A stretch of DNA of 5,501 nt from CBDUBU01 sp965365465 (GTDB lineage Bacteria; Bacteroidota; Rhodothermia; Rhodothermales; DASSAV01). The translations under genes and the position numbers were made by a program. The DNA is taken from assembly GCA_965365465.1 (NCBI GenBank), contig CBDUBU010000277.1:1-5501 (forward strand), read 5' to 3'. This document shows positions 1-5,501 of this stretch, piece by piece (the first letter of the stretch is position 1; each line of letters opens with the position of its first letter). The notes under the pieces are model-generated. The model did not search any database, was not told the DNA's origin, and was given only the letters and a program-made list of their open reading frames with translations.

Positions 1-82
1 GAAAGGTCATCCTGAGCAAGGATCTATGCCTCAGGGTTTGCAGGCGCCTGGGCAAGGAGGCTCCTGTGCCGGCAGGCCGGAG
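1..82. repeat. Palindrome-rich intergenic segment, probable dispersed repeat (partial)
   Basis: This edge segment has no credible gene and is crowded with short inverted repeats. ATCCT (9-13) pairs with AGGAT (19-23) over a 5-base loop. CCTGAG (11-16) can alternatively pair with CTCAGG (30-35). CAGGCGCCTG (41-50) and TGCCGGCA (68-75) are perfect palindromes, and CCGGC/GCCGG lies at about 71-82. The opening resembles a class of dispersed intergenic repeat beginning GTCATCCTGAGC that I recall from many high-GC bacterial genomes. That comparison is from memory, and only one copy is present here. The element probably continues beyond the left edge. It could instead be the 3' untranslated region or terminator of a gene outside the window. 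Confidence 0.4.
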
Positions 83-142
83 GGTCTCTGGGTGGGGAAG
101 CGTCGAATTGTGCGGCGAGGGGCGCGAAACCGCGTTTTGGGC

Positions 143-240
143 CGCAGAAACCGCAAAACGGCCTTGTCGGGGTCAAAAAGGGTGCTTTGCCAGAACGAAA
201 AACCGCAATAAACCGCAAAAAAGACGCAGAAACCGCAAAA
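143..240. repeat. AACCGCAA short direct repeats
   Basis: The 16-base sequence CGCAGAAACCGCAAAA occurs twice, at 143-158 and 225-240. Its core AACCGCAA occurs four times: 149-156, 201-208, 211-218 and 231-238. The last three are 10 and 20 bases apart, so they keep roughly a helical-turn phase. The cluster begins about ten bases beyond the 3' end of the antiporter gene and is not inside any credible gene. It could be a repeat remnant, a protein-binding cluster or part of a termination region. No flanking element gives it an identity. Confidence 0.55.
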
Positions 241-247
241 TCACCCT
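175..247 (-). terminator. Candidate long-loop terminator of the antiporter gene
   Basis: Read on the minus strand, two bases after the antiporter stop codon, AGGGTG (complement of 242-247) can pair with CACCCT (complement of 179-184). The helix can extend, after one mismatch and a bulge, through TTT/AAA and GC/GC (235-240 with 186-190). A run of five T follows directly (complement of 175-179). The stem plus U-tract is what an intrinsic terminator needs. However, the loop is about 44 bases and mostly unstructured, unlike typical terminators, so this is only a candidate. Confidence 0.3.
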
Positions 248-249
248 CA

Positions 250-2793
250 CTAAATCGCCAAGTCTGTCGCCGTCTCCCGGAACGCCTGAATGCCGGAGGG
301 GTCGCCGATGATCGTGAGTCGGTCGCCTTCCTCCAGGACGGTCTCGGGATCGGGCGAACAGACCTGGCCCCGCCGCTGCAAGAGGGCGACAAGGGCGCCC
401 CTGGGGAGACGAAGATCCCTGATCTCCTGTCCGATCAGGCGAGCAGTCATGCCTTCCGGACGCACGACAACCGCCGCGTAACGCTCCTCGCGCAGAAGCG
501 CCTCCTTGAGCTGCTGTTCGTCGGCGGCGGTGCGCCAGGCCCCCATGAACCGGGGATCGTCGATGCAGCCGGCGATGTTGGCGAGCGTGCGCAGGTGCTG
601 ACCGGGATTCTCCTGATCGCTGACGAGAAAGAAGATGGCGTAGATCTTCCCTGCCTCTTCCTCAAGCGTCTCTTCGCCGAGAGTAAGCGTCGTCCCGGAC
701 TGCGAGCGCACGAGCGCCATCGCGGGCTCTCCAATGCCGGGCAGCCGAAAGTGGGGAAGCGCTGCGCCGTGCGTGACAGGAATGGCGCCGAAGCGTGTGC
801 TGTCGATGAAGCCCTGCTCGAGCCGATCTGCCGGCGCTCCAAGCTCGTCGCCGAGCAGCGCAGCGGCTTGCCGCACGATCTGCTCATAGTCTGCCGTCCA
901 GGGAACGTCGATGACCGAGGCGCGGGTGACGAGCCGCTCGAACGGCGTCTCCTCGCGGATGCCCTGAAGCTTCGCCTGCGGCGGCACGAGCGCCACGATC
1001 GTGTCGCCGGACTCCGGCGCGATGTCGCCCGCCTCGGAGTGGATGAGCAGTTGCCCGCTGCGCACAACGAAGAGCAGCGTCATCTCGCCCTGATGCTGAT
1101 CCTGGAGCCGTTTGAAGGGGTGCTCCGACGTGATCGCAAAGGTGCGGATCTCGTCGCCGTCGTTGAAGCGATCGGTGAGCGAGACGAACGTCGTGTCCAG
1201 GCCAAAAAGCGGTCGTCCCCGCAAGTGCCGGGGCAGTTCACTGATCGTTTCAAGACGGCTCTCCGGGCGTGCGGCAAGCTGGTAGACGCTGTTGCTTTCA
1301 AAAATCTCGGAGAAGTGAAGGGCGGCCAGAGAGTTAACCTCGTCGTTGGGGGTGAGCGCCAGCAACCGCCCGATCCCGGAGAGGTCAAGCTCGTCGATCA
1401 CGCTCTCCGAGAGGGCGTTTGCCGTCATCGCCGGCAGCCCGCCGTGCCGCGCCCGCTCGATGTTCCGCTCGTTCGAGTCGATCACGAGGATGCGGAAGCC
1501 GAGTTCCTGCAGCGTCCTGGCGAGTTGCTGCGCCCAGGGGTGGGCGCCCACGAAGAGGACGCCCTGCGCGTTGGGTTCGGCAAGCCCCAGGTAACGCGCC
1601 AGCGGCGAGATCGTCAGGCCGTAGATGGCGACGGTCCCGACGATGACGAAGAAGACGATGGGGACGAGTCGCTCTGCCTGCCCCGGATAGATGGTCTCCA
1701 GCCGGAGGGAGAAGAGCGAAGCAACGGCTGCCGCGACGATGCCGCGAGGCGCAAGCCACGACAGAAAAACCTGCTCGCGCCAGCGCAGGCCCGTGCCGAT
1801 GCTCGATGCCATCACCGAAAGCGGCCGCACGACCAGCACGAGGACGCCCAGGAACGCCAGCGAACGGAGATCGATCTCCGCAAAGGCGCTCAATTCGAGG
1901 CGTGCGCTGAGCAGGATGAAAAGGCTGCCGATGAGCAGCACCTGAAGGTTCTCCTTGAACTCGCTGATCCGTCGCACGGGCACGTACTTCTGGTTAGCCA
2001 CAATGATGCCCATGAGCGTCGCTTCCAGAAGCCCGGCCTCCTCCTGCAGCACGTTTGCCAGTGCGAAGGTGCCGGCGACGATCATAAGCGCGAAGGATCC
2101 CTGCAGGTAGTCGGGCACGAGGCGCTGGCGAAGCACCAGGATCAACAGCGCCGCTCCGACCGTGCTGACACCGATGGAAATGAAGACGGTAAGCAGCAGG
2201 CCCTCCATGGCGTGGAGCACGGCGCCTCCCATCGGGGCCGCCTCTGCGCCAGGCTGGTTGATGAGCAGAATCACCTCCAGCACGAGCACGGCCAGAATGG
2301 CCCCTACCGGGTCAACCGTGATGCCCTCCCACTTGGCAACCACGCCAATACGCCCTTTGGGCCGGACGTGCCGCAGCAAGGGAACGACTACCGTTGGGCC
2401 GGTCACCGTGAGAATGGCGCCGATCTGAACGGCAAGCCCGACCGGAAACTCGGCAATCATGTGCGCCGCGAGCGCTGCCAGCATCCAGGTCGCCAGCACG
2501 CCTACCGTGATGAGGTTGAGCACGGCCCGCCCTACACCGCGCAGTTCCCGGACTCGAAGGCTCAACCCTCCTTCAAATAGGATGATGCCGATGGCAAGCG
2601 AGACGAAGGCGGAAAGCCAGTCGCCCTGAAGAGAGGCCGGATTGAAGAGATGCTCGCCGGTAAGCGGCCCGGCCACGAAGCCGAAGAGCAGCAGAAGCAG
2701 GATAGACGGCATCTTGAAGCGCCAGGCCAGCCATTGGGCGCTGATGCCCAGCACGATGACCCCGACGATGCCGATGACAAGCTGTTCGGTCAC
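250..2793 (-). CDS. CPA1-type cation:proton antiporter with TrkA-N, PTS EIIA-like and RCK_C domains
   Basis: This 847-residue inner-membrane protein is predicted to exchange Na+ or K+ for protons, serving pH and ion homeostasis. Residues 1-400 are a hydrophobic NhaP-like domain with about 12-13 membrane segments. It has the TVTGPT signature (130-134), WEGITVDP with E156 and D161 (155-162), and the late APRGIVAAAVASL helix (348-360). Residues 408-510 form a TrkA-N-like Rossmann fold ending its second strand in VIDSN (D439). Residues 530-606 look like a divergent TrkA-C-like region. Residues 617-770 resemble PTS EIIA of the fructose/mannitol type, with H681 in GAALPHFR as the expected phosphorylated histidine. 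Residues 771-842 are RCK_C. The start is GTG: an in-frame TGA lies immediately upstream, the next Met is residue 28 inside the first membrane region, and a GGGGG sits 6 bases before it. The stop is TAG. Transported ion and regulating ligand cannot be read from sequence. Confidence 0.95.
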   Translation of the reverse strand: MTEQLVIGIVGVIVLGISAQWLAWRFKMPSILLLLLFGFVAGPLTGEHLFNPASLQGDWLSAFVSLAIGIILFEGGLSLRVRELRGVGRAVLNLITVGVLATWMLAALAAHMIAEFPVGLAVQIGAILTVTGPTVVVPLLRHVRPKGRIGVVAKWEGITVDPVGAILAVLVLEVILLINQPGAEAAPMGGAVLHAMEGLLLTVFISIGVSTVGAALLILVLRQRLVPDYLQGSFALMIVAGTFALANVLQEEAGLLEATLMGIIVANQKYVPVRRISEFKENLQVLLIGSLFILLSARLELSAFAEIDLRSLAFLGVLVLVVRPLSVMASSIGTGLRWREQVFLSWLAPRGIVAAAVASLFSLRLETIYPGQAERLVPIVFFVIVGTVAIYGLTISPLARYLGLAEPNAQGVLFVGAHPWAQQLARTLQELGFRILVIDSNERNIERARHGGLPAMTANALSESVIDELDLSGIGRLLALTPNDEVNSLAALHFSEIFESNSVYQLAARPESRLETISELPRHLRGRPLFGLDTTFVSLTDRFNDGDEIRTFAITSEHPFKRLQDQHQGEMTLLFVVRSGQLLIHSEAGDIAPESGDTIVALVPPQAKLQGIREETPFERLVTRASVIDVPWTADYEQIVRQAAALLGDELGAPADRLEQGFIDSTRFGAIPVTHGAALPHFRLPGIGEPAMALVRSQSGTTLTLGEETLEEEAGKIYAIFFLVSDQENPGQHLRTLANIAGCIDDPRFMGAWRTAADEQQLKEALLREERYAAVVVRPEGMTARLIGQEIRDLRLPRGALVALLQRRGQVCSPDPETVLEEGDRLTIIGDPSGIQAFRETATDLAI

Positions 2794-2798
2794 TCACA

Positions 2799-2804
2799 AC
2801 CCCC
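2799..2804 (-). promoter_or_regulatory. Ribosome binding site of the antiporter (GTG start)
   Basis: On the minus strand the sequence GGGGGT lies 6 bases before the GTG codon at 2793. It is a fair match to a Shine-Dalgarno core. Together with the in-frame TGA directly preceding the GTG (2794-2796), it fixes the start: no upstream extension is possible, and the next Met would remove part of the first membrane segment. Confidence 0.5.
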
Positions 2805-2989
2805 GAGAAATTGAACGGAACCGGATCAGAGCCTCGCCTGGAGGCAAGCGCTCCGGACAAAGCGGCAGAAGGCAGTTGGACGGCGGGGCTTTACCCGCGG
2901 ACCCGTCCTCCTGCCCTACTGTGGACAAGGTATTTGCTGATGCGCTCGCACGCAACTTCAGCCCTGCGACGGGACCGTCCGTGAGGATG

Positions 2990-3026
2990 CCTGTTTCAGG
3001 GGCGCAGACAAAGACGCAGTCGCGCC
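2990..3026 (-). terminator. Stem-loop(s) downstream of the ROK kinase, possible transcript end
   Basis: About 29 bases after the kinase stop codon on the minus strand, GGCGC-GAC (complement of 3019-3026) pairs with GTC-t-GCGCC (complement of 3001-3009). This makes an 8-bp stem with one bulged base and a 9-base loop. A second small hairpin, CCTG-AAA-CAGG, abuts it (2990-3000). No T-run follows on the minus strand, so this is not a classical intrinsic terminator. It could be an RNA-stabilising 3' structure or part of the downstream gene's leader. Confidence 0.3.
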
Positions 3027-3054
3027 TCCCCGAAGCCGCTAAAAGGAAAACCCT

Positions 3055-3945
3055 TCAGGCTGCCGTCTGCGCAAGCGCGAGGGCGCCCAGGACGCCGGCT
3101 TTTCCACCGAGCGCTGGTGGGACGATGTACTCGTCGATGCGTTCGAGAATCGCAGGAGATTGTACGTACCCGTTGAGCATGGACTTGACGTTCCGGCGAA
3201 TCAGGGGGAAAAGTTGTGGCTGCTGCATGACACCGCCTCCCATGATGATGCGTTCGGGAGAAAGCGTGAAGATATAGTTTGCCAGCGCCATAGCCAAGTA
3301 GTAGGCTTCAAACTCCCAGGCCGGATGATCGGGTTCGAGTTGCGTGGCCGGAACGCCCCACCGCGCCGCCAGCGCCGGGCCGGAGGTCATGCCTTCGAGG
3401 CAATCGCCGTGGTAGGGGCAGTTTCCCTCAAATGGGTCATCGGGCAGGCGTGGGATAAAGAGGTGCCCCATCTCCGGGTGAACCAGCCCGTGCATGGGCT
3501 TCCCGCCAACGACGCCGCCTCCGCCGATCCCTGTGCCGATGGTGAGGTAAAGGAACGTGTTCAGTTCTTGCGCTGCACCCCAGCGCTGTTCTCCCAGCGC
3601 GGCTGCATTTACGTCGGTGTCGAAAGCGATGGGGATGGAAAGCGCGCGCCGGATGGCGCCTACGAAGTCGGCATGGCCCCAACCCGGCTTCGGGGTGCTG
3701 GTGATGTAGCCATAGGTGTCCGAGTCCGTGTTCAGGTCCACCGGCCCGAAAGAACCAATGCCAATGGCCGCCGGGGCTTCCGGCTGTTCGCGGAAAAAAG
3801 CTGCCGCCCGCTGGAAGGTTTCCTCCGGGGTGGTGGTGGGGAACTGCGTTTCCGCCCTCAGATCATCAGGTCCCGTGCCGATAGCGCAGATGAATTTCGT
3901 GCCACCGGCCTCGATGCCGCCGTAGAGCGTTTGTGGAGAAGTCAT
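3055..3945 (-). CDS. ROK-family sugar kinase, probable fructokinase
   Basis: This 296-residue cytosolic enzyme should transfer phosphate from ATP to a hexose, most likely fructose (fructokinase, EC 2.7.1.4), feeding glycolysis. The length is normal for the YdhR/GmuE-like branch of the ROK family. The N-terminal phosphate loop is GGIEAGGTKF (9-18). DTDVNAAALGE (109-119) carries the expected catalytic base D111, and TIGTGIGGGG (135-144) is the second nucleotide loop. The zinc site appears as GH (H161), then CPYHGDC (C176, H179, C182) followed by EG. This is the variant with a histidine inside the cysteine cluster rather than the usual CxCGxxGC. A third Gly-rich segment, IIMGGGVM, is at 233-240. 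The ATG start at 3945 directly precedes the first conserved motif, but no Shine-Dalgarno is visible; the upstream bases are T-rich. Substrate preference (fructose, glucose or mannose) is inferred from family resemblance. Confidence 0.93.
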   Translation of the reverse strand: MTSPQTLYGGIEAGGTKFICAIGTGPDDLRAETQFPTTTPEETFQRAAAFFREQPEAPAAIGIGSFGPVDLNTDSDTYGYITSTPKPGWGHADFVGAIRRALSIPIAFDTDVNAAALGEQRWGAAQELNTFLYLTIGTGIGGGGVVGGKPMHGLVHPEMGHLFIPRLPDDPFEGNCPYHGDCLEGMTSGPALAARWGVPATQLEPDHPAWEFEAYYLAMALANYIFTLSPERIIMGGGVMQQPQLFPLIRRNVKSMLNGYVQSPAILERIDEYIVPPALGGKAGVLGALALAQTAA

Positions 3946-4112
3946 GGAAAAAATTTACAGGAAATGTTATGCCGCCAGACGCAAGTTGAGGGGTATTCCT
4001 CGAAAGTGCAAGAGCCGAAAGAAGTTCTTCAACTGTGAAAAGGTTATCTGCATGGATCAGCAGCCTGCCTGTTTCCATATTACCGGCTCATTAACCAAGA
4101 GGAAAAAGCACG
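3946..4112. promoter_or_regulatory. Divergent intergenic region between kinase and fusion gene
   Basis: These 167 bases separate the oppositely oriented start codons of the kinase and the HAD-deaminase gene, so they must carry promoter elements for both. The region is clearly more AT-rich than the genes. An inverted repeat TTGAGG (3986-3991) / CCTCGA (3998-4003), with one G:T pair and a 6-base spacer, lies about 40 bases upstream of the kinase. A palindrome-like GAAG-TT-CTTC lies at 4021-4030. Either could be an operator. I found no well-spaced -35/-10 pair in either direction; TATTAC (4078-4083) is an isolated possible -10 for the plus strand. Confidence 0.4.
4098..4103 (+). promoter_or_regulatory. 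Ribosome binding site of the HAD-deaminase gene
   Basis: AGAGGA lies 9 bases before the ATG at 4113. It supports that codon as the start, and the HAD motif FDLDGT follows at residue 8 as expected for a full-length enzyme. It contrasts with the divergently transcribed kinase, which lacks a visible Shine-Dalgarno. Confidence 0.6.
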
Positions 4113-5291
4113 ATGGCCCTGGACGCTGTGATATTTGACCTGGATGGCACGCTGGTAGATACGAACGACGCGCACGCGCACGCCTGGAAAACGACCCTCG
4201 AAGAATTCGGCTACAATGTGGGAGAAGACCGGATCGCCCGCGAGATCGGCAAGGGCGGCGACAAGCTAGTTCCTTTCCTCCTGGGCGAGGAGGCGGAAGA
4301 GGAGCACGGCGAGGCGCTCCGGGAGCGTCACGGGGAACGCTACCGGGAGATCATTTCCGGGCAGGAGATTCCGGTTTTCGAGAAGGCGCGGGCGCTCATC
4401 CGCGCCATAAAGGAAAAAGGGTTGCGCACGGCCGTCGCAACCGCCTCGAAGCAGGAGAATCTGGAAAAGACGCTGGCTCGCGCTGGTTTCACGGATTTGC
4501 TGGATCTCGTGGATGCGATCGTTACCGACACCGATGTGGACCGCAGCAAGCCGGAGCCGGATGTGGTGCGCGCCGCCGTCCGGAAACTGGACCTGTCTCC
4601 GGCGCAATGCGCCATGATCGGCGATACCCCCTACGACATAGAGGCGTGCTGCCGCGCCGGCGTGGTGGGCATCGGGGTGCTCACGGGGGTATGGACGCGC
4701 GAGGAGATGATGCAGGCAGGCGCCCGCGCCGTCTACCACGACACAGCGGACGCGCTGGAAAACCTGGACGAAATGCTGAAGCTGGCTTCACCGGGCAAGG
4801 CGCATCTGACCTGTGACCTGATGGAGTCGCTGATGCGGGAAGCGCTCGCGGAAGCCGAAAAAGGGTTTTCAGCAGGCGAAGCGCCCATCGGCAGCATCCT
4901 CGCCCGCAGCGATGGAACGCTTGCGGGCCGGGCGCACAACCGGGAAAACGAGCGAAACACACGGATAGCGCACGCAGAGATTGAAGCCTTCTACGACGCA
5001 GCCGCACGCCTCGACCCGGATGAAAAGAACCTGATTCTGGTATCGACGCTGGAGCCGTGTGTGATGTGCCACGGGGCTGCGATGGAAGCGGGCGTAGAAA
5101 CCATCCTCTACGGGCTCAAAGCGCCTTCCGACGGAGGCCCCGCCCGCAGCGAGCCGGTTCGCAGCCCCGGCGCGGTCATGCCGCGCGTCGTAGGCGGCAT
5201 CCTCGCGCAAGAAAGCAGGGCGTTGTTTGCCCGCTGGCTCGAACAACATCCGGAGGCAACCTACGTCCGGGATCTGTTGGAAAAGGTTTGA
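4113..5291 (+). CDS. Bifunctional HAD-superfamily phosphatase / TadA-like nucleoside deaminase fusion
   Basis: This 392-residue protein has two enzyme domains joined by a short linker at about 222-236. Residues 1-221 are a HAD hydrolase of the phosphoglycolate phosphatase/beta-phosphoglucomutase type. Motif I is DLDGT (nucleophile D9, acid D11), a helical C1 cap spans about 17-86, motif II is T110, motif III is K146 in SKPEPD, and motif IV is GDTPYD (D171, D175). Residues 237-392 are a zinc-dependent cytidine-deaminase-like domain with HAE (H287, E289) and TLEPCVMC (C316, C319), closest by eye to TadA/guanine deaminases. N276 matches the TadA active-site Asn region, but the later TadA GARD segment reads GLKAP, arguing against tRNA editing. 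All core catalytic residues of both domains are present. The reading frame is continuous, and Met237 has no ribosome binding site, so the fusion looks genuine. A role in processing or clearing nucleotides is inference. Confidence 0.92.
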   Translation: MALDAVIFDLDGTLVDTNDAHAHAWKTTLEEFGYNVGEDRIAREIGKGGDKLVPFLLGEEAEEEHGEALRERHGERYREIISGQEIPVFEKARALIRAIKEKGLRTAVATASKQENLEKTLARAGFTDLLDLVDAIVTDTDVDRSKPEPDVVRAAVRKLDLSPAQCAMIGDTPYDIEACCRAGVVGIGVLTGVWTREEMMQAGARAVYHDTADALENLDEMLKLASPGKAHLTCDLMESLMREALAEAEKGFSAGEAPIGSILARSDGTLAGRAHNRENERNTRIAHAEIEAFYDAAARLDPDEKNLILVSTLEPCVMCHGAAMEAGVETILYGLKAPSDGGPARSEPVRSPGAVMPRVVGGILAQESRALFARWLEQHPEATYVRDLLEKV

Positions 5292-5303
5292 GTTTCGCCG
5301 CGC

Positions 5304-5501
5304 TCAATACCAGTACTGAACCGCCTTCTCCATGAGCTGCGTGCTCACGTGGCGGTTCTGTCGCGCAATGGCGTCTGTATCCGCCATGTCAAAACGGACG
5401 GACGGGTCGTGCAGCGTGGAACTGAGTTCAATGCCGAGGCGGTTTTCCCATTTTTTGCGCCAGGCATCAGGGATATGTTGCGGGATTGGCGCTTCCTGAA
5501 G
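5304..5501 (-). CDS. Unidentified protein, C-terminal 65 residues (partial at right edge)
   Basis: The minus-strand frame is open from the window edge to a TGA at 5304-5306, giving 65 residues that start LQEAPIPQHIPDAW and end MEKAVQYWY. The segment is charged and Trp/Tyr-containing (two Trp in a WRKKWENRLG stretch, a terminal YWY) with no signal peptide, membrane segment or metal motif. Its codon usage is gene-like, and its stop lies 12 bases from the stop of the convergent HAD-deaminase gene, which is typical of tight gene packing. I do not recognise the family. It could be a soluble enzyme's C-terminal tail. The start and most of the gene lie beyond the window. Confidence 0.7.
   Translation of the reverse strand, partial: LQEAPIPQHIPDAWRKKWENRLGIELSSTLHDPSVRFDMADTDAIARQNRHVSTQLMEKAVQYWY

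Larger units (their letters stand above)
2794..3054 (-). promoter_or_regulatory. Leader and upstream region of the antiporter gene
   Basis: This 261-base stretch between the sugar kinase stop and the antiporter start holds no credible gene. It should contain the antiporter promoter, since a gap this long with a stem-loop makes read-through from the kinase less likely. GC-rich hairpins are visible: GCCTC (2831-2835) with GAGGC (2841-2845) over a 5-base loop, and GCGGG (2883-2887) with CCCGC (2894-2898) over a 6-base loop. I see no convincing -35/-10 pair and no sequence I recognise as a known riboswitch, including the c-di-AMP class often found before potassium transporters. The regulatory role is inferred from position only. 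Confidence 0.35.

Noticed and set aside
131..161. A hairpin CGTTTTG/CAAAACG as a terminator after the antiporter
   Set aside because: Only 7 bp with a 14-base loop and no following T-run on the minus strand.
187..2580. A 797-codon open frame on the plus strand, opposite the antiporter
   Set aside because: Its translation is rich in Arg, Asp, His and Gln, has no recognisable domain and lies entirely antisense to a clearly recognisable membrane protein. Long antisense frames are expected in GC-rich DNA.
2794..2960. A c-di-AMP or other known riboswitch before the antiporter
   Set aside because: No consensus segments of a known riboswitch class could be recognised; only generic hairpins are present.
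2642..3277. A plus-strand open frame spanning the antiporter-kinase gap
   Set aside because: Low-complexity Arg/Ser-rich translation that overlaps the ends of two real genes antisense, with no ribosome binding site or domain.
3160..4038. A 292-codon open frame on the plus strand, opposite the ROK kinase
   Set aside because: It mirrors the kinase codons, has no known motif and runs into the non-coding divergent region.
3866..4078. A minus-strand 70-codon frame upstream of the kinase that could be a leader peptide or an alternative start
   Set aside because: It is in a different frame from the kinase and its C-terminal half only overlaps the kinase start out of frame. No ribosome binding site is seen.
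4821..5291. Internal start making a separate deaminase gene
   Set aside because: The Met at residue 237 has no Shine-Dalgarno at a suitable distance and the frame is continuous with the HAD domain, so one fusion protein is the simpler reading.

Overview
The window is GC-rich bacterial DNA with dense coding. It holds three complete genes and the 3' end of a fourth. Reading left to right: an edge region with repeat-like and palindromic DNA (about 1-249); a large membrane antiporter on the minus strand (250-2793); a 261-base spacer; a ROK-family sugar kinase on the minus strand (3055-3945); a 167-base divergent spacer; a two-domain HAD phosphatase/deaminase fusion on the plus strand (4113-5291); and, only 12 bases further on, the C-terminal end of an unidentified minus-strand gene that runs off the right edge (5304-5501). 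No RNA gene, CRISPR array, insertion sequence or phage gene is visible.

The organism cannot be fixed from these genes alone. High GC, weak or absent Shine-Dalgarno sequences in front of some genes, and an opening sequence resembling the 'GTCATCCTGAGC...GGATCT' type of dispersed intergenic repeat that I recall from several high-GC phyla (including Rhodothermales and other Bacteroidota, Deinococcota and Chloroflexota) fit a free-living non-proteobacterial species. This assignment is inference and weak.

Two proteins have notable architectures. The antiporter joins a CPA1-type cation/proton exchange domain to a TrkA-like nucleotide-binding domain, a complete PTS EIIA-like domain with its phospho-accepting histidine, and a C-terminal RCK_C domain. 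This suggests ion transport controlled inside one polypeptide by ligand binding and perhaps phosphorylation. The plus-strand gene fuses a HAD phosphatase with a full catalytic set to a zinc-dependent TadA/guanine-deaminase-like domain, which suggests two steps on a nucleotide-type metabolite. The ROK kinase is an ordinary fructokinase-like enzyme.

The genes do not form an evident operon. The antiporter and kinase are co-directional but separated by 261 bases with several GC-rich hairpins, and the kinase and fusion gene are divergent. A functional link between them is possible but not shown. The most interesting items are the two fusions and the repeat-bearing DNA just downstream of the antiporter.
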